Made by a program: the position numbers and the translations under genes. From contig NZ_CP016162.1 in the NCBI RefSeq assembly GCF_001941865.1, positions 4,835,501 through 4,899,500 on the forward strand: 64,000 nt of DNA, written 5' to 3'. The notes under the pieces are model-generated. The model was not told where the DNA came from. It worked only from the letters and a program-made list of their open reading frames with translations, and searched no databases. The stretch is from Pseudomonas alcaliphila JAB1. GTDB lineage: Bacteria > Pseudomonadota > Gammaproteobacteria > Pseudomonadales > Pseudomonadaceae. Shown here one piece after another: positions 1-8,451 of the stretch (positions are counted from its first letter, which is position 1; each line of letters starts with the position of its first letter).

Positions 1-17
1 GGGTGGCTTTCTCAGAC

Positions 18-1361
18 TCAATTACCTTCGCGGCGCAACGCCTGTGGGGTGAAGTCGCGCGGGCTCAGTCGGGCGTTGAAGTCGTACATCTTCTCGTTGT
101 TATCCAGGCCGTCAGCGAAGTAGCGGCCACCCTTGAGGTCGTAAATGGTCTCCAGGGTCGAGCCGAACATCGGCACGTCGTAGTAGCTGATCGGGTGGGC
201 TTCCTGCAGACCGATCAGGTTACCGTTGCGGTCATACAGGTCGACGGCGAGGATCTGCCAGCTGTCTTCATCCAGATAGAAGCGGCGTTTGCCATAGGGA
301 TGGCTGAAGCCGGTACGCAGATCCGCCTCGACCACCCAGACGCGGTGCAGCTCGTAACGCAACAGCTCGGGGTTGATGTGCTTGGCCTGCAGGATATCGG
401 CGTAGGGAATGCCGCGCTGGTGCACGGCATAGCTGTTGTAGGGCACCAGCATCTCGCGCTTGCCCAACAACTGCCACTCGTAGCGATCCGGCGCGCCATT
501 GTAGGAGTCCACCTGGTCGGCGGTGGCCATGCCATTGGTGTCGGGTTGCAGGGTGTCGTAGGCGAGCATCGGTAGACGGCGCACACGACGCTCGCCGCGG
601 TTGAAACGCCAGGCCTTGCGAATCGCCAGGACCTGATCGAGGGTTTCCTGCACCACCAGCGCCGAGCCGGCCAGCTTGGCTGGAGCCACGACCTTGTACT
701 TGTAATAGAACAGGGTGTTGTCCAGGTCCTGCGGGGCCACGCCGTCACGGCCGTAGACGAAGTAGATGTCGCGCTCGAGCTTGAGCAGGTTGTAACTACC
801 GTTGCTGAGCACCGCGGCCTGATTGGTGGCCATGCTGATCTGGTCGCCGCGATAACGCATGACGTGGTTCCAGATCGCCTCCTGGCCGTTCGCCGGCAGC
901 GGGAACGGCACGCCGGAAGCAGCCCCCTGAACGCCATTGCCACCGGCAATCAGCTCGGCATTGAGGGCGTTGAAGCGAGTGGCGTCGTAGATGCGTTGTG
1001 GCGCGGCCGCACTGCGCCGGGTCGGGAATACGCGCAGATAGAAACTGGGGTTCTGCTGCAGCAGGGTCTTGAGGCCGACCGGCAGCTGCTGTTCGTACTG
1101 CGCCAGGTTCTGGCTGTCGACCCGGTACAGCAGTTTGTCGTCAGCATAGGGATCAGGGTGATGCATGCCCGGCTGGTAATTGGCCGGTGGCGTGGCCAGG
1201 CCGCCCGTCCAGGCAGGGATGGTGCCACTGGCATTACCGGCACGCTCGCCGCCAAGTGGCGTCAGTTCCTGACCCAGGCGCGCGGCCTGGCTGGCATCGA
1301 CCTTGGCCTGGGCCTGAAACGCCAGGGCAGTCAGCAGAAGAAGGGAAACCGATCTCAACAC
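18..1361 (-). CDS. DUF1329 family exported protein
   Basis: A 447-residue protein that begins with a clear Sec signal peptide (MLRSVSLLLLTALAFQAQA, cleavage after AQA near residue 19) followed by KVDASQAARLGQELTPLGGE, the usual start of a mature DUF1329 protein. Family knowledge: DUF1329 proteins are exported, are about 450 residues long, resemble the lipoprotein-carrier (LolA/LolB) fold, and often accompany DUF1302 proteins and RND transporters in lipid or hydrophobic substrate handling; the precise role is not established. The gene is complete and its stop (TGA) lies at 18-20. No partner gene is visible because the window begins here. I am sure of the family but not of the function. Confidence 0.85.
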   Translation of the reverse strand: MLRSVSLLLLTALAFQAQAKVDASQAARLGQELTPLGGERAGNASGTIPAWTGGLATPPANYQPGMHHPDPYADDKLLYRVDSQNLAQYEQQLPVGLKTLLQQNPSFYLRVFPTRRSAAAPQRIYDATRFNALNAELIAGGNGVQGAASGVPFPLPANGQEAIWNHVMRYRGDQISMATNQAAVLSNGSYNLLKLERDIYFVYGRDGVAPQDLDNTLFYYKYKVVAPAKLAGSALVVQETLDQVLAIRKAWRFNRGERRVRRLPMLAYDTLQPDTNGMATADQVDSYNGAPDRYEWQLLGKREMLVPYNSYAVHQRGIPYADILQAKHINPELLRYELHRVWVVEADLRTGFSHPYGKRRFYLDEDSWQILAVDLYDRNGNLIGLQEAHPISYYDVPMFGSTLETIYDLKGGRYFADGLDNNEKMYDFNARLSPRDFTPQALRREGN

Positions 1362-1439
1362 AATGCTCTCCTCGCGGCGCCTGCAAGCGGGGCCGCTATC
1401 GTCCGCGCCCCTTGTAGGTGCGCTTGTCTTTGTTGTGTT

Positions 1440-1675
1440 CTGAGAGCCTGCTCACGATCTCGCGAGCTAGAGCGATACAACACCGATGGCGGCCCCGCAA
1501 AAACAAGCGAGGAACGGTCGGAGTCGCGCTCGACTTTACGAGTGGTAAATGAGCATGGCTCGCTTCGCTCGCCCCTTCGGGACCGCACCAGAGGCGCGTT
1601 AGCCGCAAGCGGCTTTCCAAGCTTGTTTTTAACGCAGTAGCGCCGACGCGCAGCAGATCGTGAGCAGGTTCTGAG
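1440..1675. repeat. MITE-like element with about 21-bp terminal inverted repeats
   Basis: The 398-bp gap 1362-1759 holds no convincing gene. Inside it, 1440-1460 (ends GCTCACGATCT) and 1655-1675 (begins AGATCGTGAGC) are inverted copies matching at 19 of 21 positions, enclosing about 194 bp. The right inner edge, 1631-1661, recurs at 2529-2559 on the other side of trmB with 3 mismatches in 31. The size, the terminal inverted repeats and the absence of coding suggest a non-autonomous element (MITE). No target duplication is obvious to me. Confidence 0.55.
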
Positions 1676-1759
1676 GTGAGGCGCCATCCTGGCCGTCGGG
1701 TTATCCCGATCTAATCGTGCATCCTGCCGGTTCTAATCAAACGCTTGTCGCTGGGTGAG

Positions 1760-2476
1760 TCATTCCTGACGCTGGAACTTCAGATCCCACACGCCATGAC
1801 CGAGACGCTCACCACGACGTTCGAACTTGGTCACCGGGCGCTCCTCGGGACGCGGCACGTAGGTGCCATCGGCCGCCAGGTTGCGATAGCCCGGCGCTGC
1901 ATTCATCACTTCGAGCATGTGCTCGGCGTAGTTCTCCCAATCGGTAGCCATGTGCAGCACACCACCGACCTTCAGTTTGCTGCGCACCAGCTCGGCGAAA
2001 GCCGGCTGGACGATGCGGCGCTTGTGGTGCCGCGATTTGTGCCAGGGGTCGGGGAAGAACAGCAGCACGCGATCGAGGCTGGCATCGGCGACGCAGTCGC
2101 GCAGCACTTCCAGCGCATCGCAGCTGTACACGCGAATGTTGCGCAGATTCTGCACCATCGCGCCGCTCAGCAACGCACCGACGCCGGGTTTGTGTACCTC
2201 GACGCCAATGAAATCCTGCTCGGGCGCGGCAGCGGCCATCTCCAGGGTGGAGTGGCCCATACCGAAGCCGATCTCGAAGGTGCGCGGCGCACTACGGCCA
2301 AATACCTGATCGAAATCGCGCAGACCATCTTCCAGTTCCAGGCCGAACAACGGCCAGCCCTTGTCCAGGCCGCGCTGCTGGCCCTCGGTCATGCGCCCGG
2401 CGCGCATCACGAAGCTCTTGATGGTACGGCGCTGGCGACCGTCTTCGGTCAGTTCGGGCTGTTGGGTATCGGTCAT
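1760..2476 (-). CDS. trmB: tRNA (guanine-N7)-methyltransferase TrmB
   Basis: Transfers a methyl group from S-adenosylmethionine to N7 of G46 in the variable loop of tRNAs, in the cytoplasm. The 238-residue protein has normal length. It shows the SAM-binding motif EIGFGMG at residues 68-74 and the TrmB signature [13 protein letters not shown] at 143-155, followed by the [20 protein letters not shown] segment. The start ATG at 2476 gives the usual N-terminus. It precedes nothing obvious in an operon: thiG lies upstream on the same strand, separated by an 88-bp gap that carries the repeat copy at 2529-2559. Confidence 0.95.
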   Translation of the reverse strand: MTDTQQPELTEDGRQRRTIKSFVMRAGRMTEGQQRGLDKGWPLFGLELEDGLRDFDQVFGRSAPRTFEIGFGMGHSTLEMAAAAPEQDFIGVEVHKPGVGALLSGAMVQNLRNIRVYSCDALEVLRDCVADASLDRVLLFFPDPWHKSRHHKRRIVQPAFAELVRSKLKVGGVLHMATDWENYAEHMLEVMNAAPGYRNLAADGTYVPRPEERPVTKFERRGERLGHGVWDLKFQRQE

Positions 2477-2528
2477 GCTGGGCTCTTGTCGAGTGTTTTA
2501 CGACTCTGCGGGCTGAAGCCCTGCATTC

Positions 2529-2559
2529 AACGCAGCAGGGCCGACGCGCAGCAAATCGT
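2529..2559. repeat. Solo copy of the MITE-like right end
   Basis: These 31 bp match 1631-1661 at 28 of 31 positions in direct orientation and sit between thiG and trmB. The copy has no second inverted end nearby, so it looks like a fragment or solo repeat of the element at 1440-1675. Confidence 0.6.
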
Positions 2560-2564
2560 CATCC

Positions 2565-3359
2565 TTAGTTGATCAGGCCAGTCAGCGGCGACGACGCGCT
2601 GGCATAAAGTTTCTTCGGCATGCGGCCGGCCAGGTAGGCCAGGCGGCCAGCCTCGACGGCGTGCTGCATGGCGCGCGCCATCAGCACCGGATTCTGCGCT
2701 TCGGCAATGGCGCTGTTCATCAGCACGGCCTCGCAGCCCAGCTCCATGGCGATAGTGGCGTCGGAGGCAGTGCCCACACCGGCATCGACCAGCACCGGCA
2801 CTTTCGATTCCTCGAGAATGATGCGCAGGTTGTACGGGTTGCAGATACCCAGGCCCGAGCCGATCAGGCCGGCCAGCGGCATCACCGCGATGCAGCCGAT
2901 CTCGGCCAGTTGACGCGCGATGATCGGATCGTCGCTGGTGTACACCATGACATCGAAGCCGTCCTTGACCAGCACTTCAGCAGCCTTGATGGTTTCGATG
3001 ACGTTGGGGAACAGGGTCTTCTGGTCGGCCAGCACTTCCAGCTTGACCAGGTTGTGGCCATCGAGCAGCTCACGGGCCAGGCGGCAGGTGCGCACGGCCT
3101 CGACGGCGTCATAGCAGCCGGCGGTGTTGGGCAGGATGGTGTACTGGTCCGGGCTGATCACGTCGAGCAGGTTCGGCTCACCCGGGTTCTGGCCGATATT
3201 GGTGCGGCGCACCGCCACGGTGACGATCTCGGCGCCGGAGGCGGCGATGGCGTCACGGGTCTCGTCCATATCCTTGTACTTGCCGGTACCGACCAGCAGG
3301 CGCGACTGGAACGTACGACCGGCCAGGGTGAAGGGCTTGTCGCTGCGAACTTGGCTCAT
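2565..3359 (-). CDS. thiG: Thiazole synthase ThiG
   Basis: Forms the thiazole phosphate ring of thiamine from 1-deoxyxylulose 5-phosphate, dehydroglycine and the ThiS thiocarboxylate. It is a 264-residue TIM-barrel protein. The Schiff-base lysine lies in HNLVKLEVL (K106), and the phosphate-binding glycines are in [18 protein letters not shown] and [13 protein letters not shown]. It follows thiS on the same strand, with an 18-bp gap containing its ribosome site (AGGAGTATTCC before the ATG), so the two are cotranscribed. Nothing is unusual here. Confidence 0.96.
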   Translation of the reverse strand: MSQVRSDKPFTLAGRTFQSRLLVGTGKYKDMDETRDAIAASGAEIVTVAVRRTNIGQNPGEPNLLDVISPDQYTILPNTAGCYDAVEAVRTCRLARELLDGHNLVKLEVLADQKTLFPNVIETIKAAEVLVKDGFDVMVYTSDDPIIARQLAEIGCIAVMPLAGLIGSGLGICNPYNLRIILEESKVPVLVDAGVGTASDATIAMELGCEAVLMNSAIAEAQNPVLMARAMQHAVEAGRLAYLAGRMPKKLYASASSPLTGLIN

Positions 3360-3377
3360 GGAATACTCCTCGTGAGG

Positions 3378-3578
3378 TCAACCGCCGCCGATGGCGTGCA
3401 CCACTTCCACCTGATCGCCCTCGGCGAGCTGGGTGCTGTTGTGCTGGCTGCGTGGAACGATGTCCTGATTGAGTTCGACCGCCACACGGCGCCCGGTCAG
3501 GTCGAGGCGAACCAACAGGTCGGCGACGCTCTGGTTATCCGGCAGTTCGAAGGGTTCACCATTCAACTGGATACGCAT
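3378..3578 (-). CDS. thiS: Sulfur carrier protein ThiS
   Basis: A 66-residue ubiquitin-fold sulfur carrier for thiazole synthesis. Its C-terminal Gly-Gly (HAIGGG, the last residues) is adenylated by ThiF/MoeB and converted to the thiocarboxylate donor used by ThiG. It begins MRIQLNGEPFELPDNQSVADLL, typical of ThiS. It is the first gene of the thiS-thiG pair. ThiF and the sulfur transferase must be encoded elsewhere. Confidence 0.94.
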   Translation of the reverse strand: MRIQLNGEPFELPDNQSVADLLVRLDLTGRRVAVELNQDIVPRSQHNSTQLAEGDQVEVVHAIGGG

Positions 3579-3680
3579 GACGACTCGGTCACAACTGGAA
3601 AGAGGGCCGGCATTCTAGCCCGTTAACTGGCCACTACCAAGGCTAAAAGGCGCCATTCGTCCTCATTTCTGACGCCAGGG

Positions 3681-4052
3681 TCAGGTCAGCTTCCAGGCGC
3701 TCAGGCCCAGGCACAGCCAGCCAACGAGGAAGGCGACGCCGCCGAAAGGCGTGATGATGCCGAGCTTGCCGATACCACTGAGGGTCAGCAGATAGAGGCT
3801 GCCGGAAAACAGCAGGATACCCAGCGCGAAGGCGCCGCCAGCCAGATTCACCAGCCGTCCGGGTGCATGCATCGCCAGCAGGCCGACGCCGAACAGGGCC
3901 AGCGCGTGGATCAGTTGGTAATGCGTGCCTGTCTGGAAAACCGCCAGATACTCGGGCGTCAGCCTGTGCTTCAGGCCATGGACCGCGAACGCGCCCAGGG
4001 CGACACCGGTAAAGCCGGTGAATGCGGACAACAGCAGCCAGAGACGGGCCAT
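3681..4052 (-). CDS. DUF423 family small membrane protein
   Basis: A 123-residue integral membrane protein of the DUF423 (YwdK/YgdD) family, with four predicted hydrophobic segments and the typical opening ARLWLLLSAFTGFTGVALGAFAVHGLK and the GTHYQLIHALALF motif. The family has no established biochemical function. It is divergent from mtgA, with 300 bp between the two starts occupied by a tandem terminator-like repeat. Conserved synteny with Pseudomonas supports the call. Confidence 0.9.
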   Translation of the reverse strand: MARLWLLLSAFTGFTGVALGAFAVHGLKHRLTPEYLAVFQTGTHYQLIHALALFGVGLLAMHAPGRLVNLAGGAFALGILLFSGSLYLLTLSGIGKLGIITPFGGVAFLVGWLCLGLSAWKLT

Positions 4053-4167
4053 GGAAACTCCTGAATAAATCGATCTGGGCGCAGTTTAACCACTGAGGCC
4101 GAAGGAAAAATGCTCACTATTGTCACACCTGCGCTCAGCCCTGTGGTTTCGCGGGAACTTACTCGGC

Positions 4168-4330
4168 ACTTTTTGTTGCCTGCCATCCTTGGCGGCAACC
4201 CTTCGGGCCGTCGCAAAGCGACGTCAAAAATTGCTCCCGGCAATTTTTTGTGGCCTGCCATCCCTGGCGGCAAGCCTAGCGGGCCGTCGGCAGAGCAGAC
4301 GTCAAAAATCGTTCCCGGCGATTTTTTGTT
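4168..4330. repeat. Two tandem ~76-bp units each ending in a terminator hairpin
   Basis: The 300-bp gap between the DUF423 and mtgA starts holds two imperfect direct repeats. Both run from a T-rich stretch through GCCTGCCATCC(T/C)TGGCGGCAA, GCGGGCCGTCG or CGGGCCGTCG, and GACGTCAAAAAT. Each ends in a stem: AAAAATTGC/GCAATTTTT near 4226-4249 and AAAAATCG/CGATTTTT near 4304-4327. The stems are A/T-flanked and would act as intrinsic terminators on either strand. The unit also contains the smaller stem TCGCAAAGCGA. Confidence 0.7.
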
Positions 4331-4352
4331 TTAATAGCCCCACATCCGATCA

Positions 4353-5093
4353 ATGCGAGACCCCATGCTCCGAGCCCTGACCCGCCGCCTGCTGAAACTG
4401 CTGCTTTGGCTAATCCTGGCCAGCGTGCTGCTGGTGCTTGCTCTGCGCTGGGTACCGCCGCCCGGTACAGCGTTGATGATCGAGCGCAAGATCGAATCCT
4501 GGGGCAGCGAACAACCCATTGAGCTGAAGCGCCAGTGGCGCCCCTGGAAAGAACTGCCGGATCACCTGAAGATGGCGGTGATCGCCGCTGAAGACCAGAA
4601 ATTCGCCGAGCATTGGGGCTTCGACGTCGGCGCGATTCAAGCGGCGCTGGCACACAACCAGAGCGGCGGCTCGCTCAGGGGCGCCAGTACCCTCAGCCAG
4701 CAGGTGGCGAAGAACCTGTTTCTCTGGTCCGGACGCAGCTGGCTGCGCAAGGGCCTGGAAGCCTGGTTCACCGCGCTGATCGAAGTGCTCTGGCCGAAAG
4801 AGCGCATCCTCGAGGTGTACCTCAATAGCGTCGAGTGGGGTGATGGCATCTTCGGCGCCGAAGCGGCCGCACAGCATCACTTCGGCGTCGGCGCGCCCTA
4901 CCTCAATCGCCAGCAGGCCAGCCAGCTGGCAGCGGTGCTACCCAACCCGCTGCGCTGGAGCGCAGGCCGGCCGGACGCCTACGTCAATCGTCGCGCCGCC
5001 TGGATTCGTCAGCAGATGACGCAGCTGGGGGGCAGCCACTACCTCAATCAACTCAAGCCGCAGCGCCCCGATTGGTGGCCGCGCTGGCTGTAA
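4353..5093 (+). CDS. mtgA: Monofunctional peptidoglycan transglycosylase MtgA
   Basis: Polymerises lipid II into glycan strands at the outer face of the inner membrane (GT51 family, no transpeptidase domain). It has an N-terminal membrane anchor (about residues 10-32, LLKLLLWLILASVLLVLAL), then GT51 motifs: AVIAAEDQKFAEHWGFD with the catalytic Glu, RGASTLSQQVAKNLFLW, KERILEVYLNSVEWGDGIFGAEAAA and AVLPNPLRWS. At 246 residues it has family length. The start could be 4353 or the in-frame ATG at 4365 (MLRAL). Neither has a strong ribosome site, and GAGA lies a few bases before the second. A terminator-like repeat lies just upstream, so the promoter must be very close to the start. Confidence 0.93.
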   Translation: MRDPMLRALTRRLLKLLLWLILASVLLVLALRWVPPPGTALMIERKIESWGSEQPIELKRQWRPWKELPDHLKMAVIAAEDQKFAEHWGFDVGAIQAALAHNQSGGSLRGASTLSQQVAKNLFLWSGRSWLRKGLEAWFTALIEVLWPKERILEVYLNSVEWGDGIFGAEAAAQHHFGVGAPYLNRQQASQLAAVLPNPLRWSAGRPDAYVNRRAAWIRQQMTQLGGSHYLNQLKPQRPDWWPRWL

Positions 5094-5094
5094 G

Positions 5095-5727
5095 CTAGCG
5101 GGTAGCGCGAAAAGCCTTGCGCGGGACGGCGTGCAACAGCTCGACCTCGTCGCCCTGCAGATGCACGGTCAGCCCCCATTGTGGATAGACCCAGGCCTGG
5201 CCTTCGGCCAGCTCCAACGTCAAGCGTGGCTGCCCGAGACTGGCAGCCAGGCGGTCGCTGGCCAGCGCTTGCGGGACACTCAGATTGAGGCTGGCGATGG
5301 AAAAACCAGCCATCTGATCGACCAGTGATTGACCAAGGGCCAACTCGGTATCACCGGCCTGAAGGCCCTGCGCCGCCATCAGACTGCCGCGCTGCTCCAG
5401 GCTTAACCTCACCTCCGCCTCGAGCAACCAGTCGCCCTCTTCCCCGTCGAGCGACGCACGATAGAAAAGCCTTGCGCCGTCGAGGCGCGGCGCCAGCCAC
5501 AGCTCGCCTGGCGCCACCGCCTGCACCTCACGCAGCGTCAGCTCGTCTTCGGCCAACGGCTGCAACAGTGCATCCCGCCACTGCTGCAGATTGGCCAGCG
5601 GATGCACCTCACCACTGCGCATCAACCAGGCGCCCCAGGCGAAGAACAGCGCGGCCACGACCACGAATACCAGCAGGTGCTGCGCTTTCAGAGGGGGTTT
5701 GTTCAAGGCAATGGCTCCAGACAGCAA
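5095..5727 (-). CDS. Hypothetical membrane-anchored protein
   Basis: A protein of about 210 residues with one N-terminal transmembrane segment (HLLVFVVVAALFFAWGAWLM, about residues 17-36) and a predicted periplasmic remainder. I do not recognise a characterised domain. It has a conserved position between mtgA and rpoH in Pseudomonas. The listed start is TTG at 5727 and lies inside the rpoH terminator; a second TTG at 5706 is possible, so the N-terminus is uncertain. It converges on mtgA, with stop codons 1 bp apart. It may depend on read-through of the rpoH terminator or on its own promoter within rpoH. Confidence 0.7.
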   Translation of the reverse strand: MLSGAIALNKPPLKAQHLLVFVVVAALFFAWGAWLMRSGEVHPLANLQQWRDALLQPLAEDELTLREVQAVAPGELWLAPRLDGARLFYRASLDGEEGDWLLEAEVRLSLEQRGSLMAAQGLQAGDTELALGQSLVDQMAGFSIASLNLSVPQALASDRLAASLGQPRLTLELAEGQAWVYPQWGLTVHLQGDEVELLHAVPRKAFRATR

Positions 5728-5752
5728 AAAGCCGCACCAGGGTGCGGCTTTT
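5726..5752 (-). terminator. Intrinsic terminator of rpoH
   Basis: Perfect stem AAAGCCGCAC/GTGCGGCTTT with a four-base loop and a T run on the minus strand, 17 bp after the rpoH stop codon. It overlaps the putative TTG start of the next minus-strand gene. Confidence 0.9.
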
Positions 5753-5768
5753 CGGGGTAACGACAGGC

Positions 5769-6623
5769 TCAGGCGGCAATACAGCCCTTGAGCTTGTTCA
5801 TCGCGTTCTTCTCGAGCTGACGAATACGCTCAGCCGACACATTGTACTTGGCGGCCAGATCATGCAGCGTCGCCTTCTCCTCGGCCAGCCAGCGCTGGTA
5901 GAGGATGTCGCGGCTGCGCTCGTCCAGGCTTTCCAGCGCTTCGTGCAGGTTGCTGCTGGAACTGTCGCTCCAATCGGCATCCTCGAGCTGACGAGCCGGG
6001 TCGTAACGATGATCTTCCAGATAATGCGCGGGTGACTGGAAGGCGCTGTCGTCGTCGGCATCGGCTGCCGGGTCGAAGGCCATGTCCTGGCCGGTCAGGC
6101 GACTTTCCATCTCGCGCACTTCGTGCGGTTCGACGCCCAGGCTTGCGGCCACGGCAGTCACTTCATCGTTGTTCAGCCAGGCCAGACGCTTCTTCTGGCT
6201 GCGCAGGTTGAAGAACAGTTTACGCTGGGCCTTGGTGGTGGCCACTTTGACGATGCGCCAGTTCTTCAGGATGAACTCGTGGATTTCCGCACGGATCCAG
6301 TGCACAGCGAAGGACACCAGACGCACACCCATTTCCGGGTTGAAGCGCTTGACCGCCTTCATCAGGCCGACGTTGCCTTCCTGGATCAGGTCGGCCTGGG
6401 CCAGACCATAACCGGAGTAGCTGCGGGCGATATGCACCACGAAACGCAGGTGGGCCAACACCATCTGGCGGGCGGCCTCGAGATCCTGCTGGTAAAAGAG
6501 ATTTTCGGCCAGTTCACGCTCCTGCTCGGGCGTCAGCAGCGGAATGCTGTTGACGGCATGCACGTACGCTTCCAGGTTGGCGCCTGGAACCAGAGCATGA
6601 ACAGGTTGCAAGGAAGTGGACAT
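5769..6623 (-). CDS. rpoH: RNA polymerase heat-shock sigma factor RpoH
   Basis: Sigma-32, which directs RNA polymerase to heat-shock promoters. It has 284 residues from ATG 6623, which is preceded by a strong ribosome site (GGAGG, 7 bases away); a longer open frame to 6722 has no such site and is rejected. It shows sigma region 2 ([20 protein letters not shown]), the RpoH box QRKLFFNLR at 133-141 that distinguishes sigma-32 from other sigma-70 proteins, and the region 4.2 helix-turn-helix near the end ([27 protein letters not shown]). It lies downstream of ftsX but has a 143-bp gap with its own control region, including a DnaA-box sequence. Confidence 0.97.
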   Translation of the reverse strand: MSTSLQPVHALVPGANLEAYVHAVNSIPLLTPEQERELAENLFYQQDLEAARQMVLAHLRFVVHIARSYSGYGLAQADLIQEGNVGLMKAVKRFNPEMGVRLVSFAVHWIRAEIHEFILKNWRIVKVATTKAQRKLFFNLRSQKKRLAWLNNDEVTAVAASLGVEPHEVREMESRLTGQDMAFDPAADADDDSAFQSPAHYLEDHRYDPARQLEDADWSDSSSSNLHEALESLDERSRDILYQRWLAEEKATLHDLAAKYNVSAERIRQLEKNAMNKLKGCIAA

Positions 6624-6683
6624 TCGAATCCTCCGATTCACAAAACTCATGCAGTGTAGCACTGCGCTATCTGATGCGGGGCC

Positions 6684-6692
6684 TGTGGATAA
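6684..6692 (-). promoter_or_regulatory. Consensus DnaA box in the rpoH control region
   Basis: The minus strand reads TTATCCACA, the exact DnaA-box consensus, 61 bp upstream of the rpoH start. In E. coli, rpoH promoters are known to be repressed by DnaA binding, so the location is meaningful. A single 9-mer can occur by chance about once in 130 kb of double-stranded sequence. Confidence 0.5.
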
Positions 6693-6766
6693 GTTCCCTG
6701 ATAGATAGTCAATATCAACCAAAACAATGACTTGTCAGCTTGCGTTCAGCCTCGCCGAACAGCGCC

Positions 6767-7783
6767 CTAACGGGGTGCAAGTTCGTTCAGATGACGCGCC
6801 ACCGCCAGCCAGGCGCCAATATAGCCCAACAGCACGGCGCCGAGCAGCAGCGAAAAACCGTCAGAAGAAGGTACGCCACCCAGCGCGAAATCGCTACCGT
6901 AAAGGCCGGCCAAACGTACTACAGCATCGTTCAACCAATCCAGCCCGAAGGCCAGCAGCAGCCAGGCGAAGATACCCGCGCCGAAGCCGTATAGCGCTCC
7001 CATATAAAGGAAGGGACGTCGCACGTAGCCATCGGTGCCGCCCACCAGCTTGATCACCTCGATCTCGGCGCGGCGATTCTCGATGTGCAGGCGGATGGTA
7101 TTACCGATCACCAGCAGCAGCGCCAGGATCAGCAGCAGGCTGAGGCCGAAGACGAAACGATCGCCCAGTTTGAGGATCGCGGTCAGGCGCTCGACCCAGA
7201 CCAGATCGAGCTGCGCCTGCTCCACCTTGGGCAGCTCCGCCAGGCGCTGGCGCAGGGCCTCGAGCTTGGCCTTGTCGACTTCCTTGGGCGTTACCAGCAC
7301 CACGCCTGGTAGCGGATTCTCCGGCAGCTCCTTGAGCGCCTGGCCCAGGCCGGACAGCTGCTGGAACTCTTCCAGTGCCTGCTCACGGCTGATCCACTCG
7401 GCGTCGGAGACGTCATCCATCGCCGCGATCTGCTCACGTAGCGACTGGCCGTCACGCTCGCCGGCGGACATGTCGAGGAACAGGGAGATCTGCGCCGCAC
7501 GCTGCCAGGAGCCACCGAGTTTCTCGACGTTGTCCAGCAGCAGCGACAGGCCCATGGGCAGGCTCAGCGCCACGGCCATCACCAGGCAGGTGAAGAAGCT
7601 GCCGATGGGCTGGCGCGCCAAGCGGCGCAGGCTGTCGACCAGACTGGCGCGATGGCTTTCCAGCCAGGCATGGAACAGCGTGCGGAAATCCGGTTCGTCC
7701 GCCGGGCCGTCGACCACCTTGTTGCGCGGCGCCGCGCCGACACGTTCGGCCGGTTGCGGCGTGGGCATCTTCGATGCGCTCAT
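6767..7783 (-). CDS. ftsX: Cell division ABC-type protein FtsX
   Basis: Membrane component of the FtsEX complex, which couples ATP hydrolysis by FtsE to activation of periplasmic peptidoglycan amidases at the septum. It has 338 residues: a long cytoplasmic N-terminus, TM1 at about 60-82 (FFTCLVMAVALSLPMGLSLLL), a periplasmic domain of about 125 residues, and three C-terminal transmembrane segments (FVFGLSLLLILALLLVIGNTI, FLYMGALYGFGAGIFAWLLL, FSLLLGAVLLGYIGAWLAV). The ATG overlaps the ftsE stop by 3 bp, marking the ftsY-ftsE-ftsX operon. Confidence 0.96.
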   Translation of the reverse strand: MSASKMPTPQPAERVGAAPRNKVVDGPADEPDFRTLFHAWLESHRASLVDSLRRLARQPIGSFFTCLVMAVALSLPMGLSLLLDNVEKLGGSWQRAAQISLFLDMSAGERDGQSLREQIAAMDDVSDAEWISREQALEEFQQLSGLGQALKELPENPLPGVVLVTPKEVDKAKLEALRQRLAELPKVEQAQLDLVWVERLTAILKLGDRFVFGLSLLLILALLLVIGNTIRLHIENRRAEIEVIKLVGGTDGYVRRPFLYMGALYGFGAGIFAWLLLAFGLDWLNDAVVRLAGLYGSDFALGGVPSSDGFSLLLGAVLLGYIGAWLAVARHLNELAPR

Positions 7784-8451
7784 CAGGCAGCCTCCCCATC
7801 ACCGATCAGGCGACCGCGTTGCAGGGTGAGCATGCGCTGGCGCATGCGCGCGATCAGCGCCAGGTCGTGGCTGGCGATCAGTACCGTGGTGCCCAGCTGG
7901 TTGATGTCTTCGAACACCCCCATGATCTCGGCAGCCAGGCGCGGGTCGAGGTTGCCGGTGGGCTCGTCTGCCAGCAGCAGGGCCGGCCGGTGAACGATGG
8001 CGCGGGCGATGCCGACGCGCTGTTGCTGACCGGTGGACAGATCGCCGGGCGACTGCGCCGCCTTGTCGCTGAGGCTGACGCGCTCCAGTGCGGCACCGAC
8101 GCGTTTGCCGATTTCCGGCTTGGACAGGCCGAGAATCTGCAGCGGCAGCGCGACGTTGTCGTACACGGTGCGGTCGAACAGCAGCTGGTGGTTCTGGAAC
8201 ACCACACCGATCTGCCGACGCAAGAAAGGAATCTGCGCATTGGTGATGGTCGACAGGTCCTGCCCGGCCAGCAGCAACTTGCCGCTGGTGGGCCGCTCCA
8301 TCGCCAGCAGCAGACGCAGCAGCGTGCTCTTGCCGGCTCCGGAGTGACCGGTGACAAAGAGGAATTCGCCGGGGCGAACGCGGAAACTCAGCTCGTGCAG
8401 CCCGACATGACCATTGGGATAACGCTTGGCGACCTGCTCGAATCGGATCAT
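7783..8451 (-). CDS. ftsE: Cell division ATP-binding protein FtsE
   Basis: ATPase partner of FtsX. The 222-residue ABC domain shows Walker A GHSGAGKST (35-43), Q-loop VVFQNHQLL, the signature LSTGQQQRVGIARA, Walker B LLLADEPTGNLD, and a switch histidine in IASHDL. It overlaps ftsY by 4 bp (ATGA) and touches ftsX, so the three proteins are translationally coupled. Confidence 0.97.
   Translation of the reverse strand: MIRFEQVAKRYPNGHVGLHELSFRVRPGEFLFVTGHSGAGKSTLLRLLLAMERPTSGKLLLAGQDLSTITNAQIPFLRRQIGVVFQNHQLLFDRTVYDNVALPLQILGLSKPEIGKRVGAALERVSLSDKAAQSPGDLSTGQQQRVGIARAIVHRPALLLADEPTGNLDPRLAAEIMGVFEDINQLGTTVLIASHDLALIARMRQRMLTLQRGRLIGDGEAA

Noticed and set aside
3..575. 190-codon plus-strand open frame opposite the DUF1329 gene
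   Set aside because: It is antisense to a clear family member, and the composition is typical of a high-GC shadow frame.
6624..6722. 33-residue N-terminal extension of RpoH
   Set aside because: It covers the promoter region and DnaA box; the ATG at 6623 has a strong ribosome site and the normal RpoH N-terminus.
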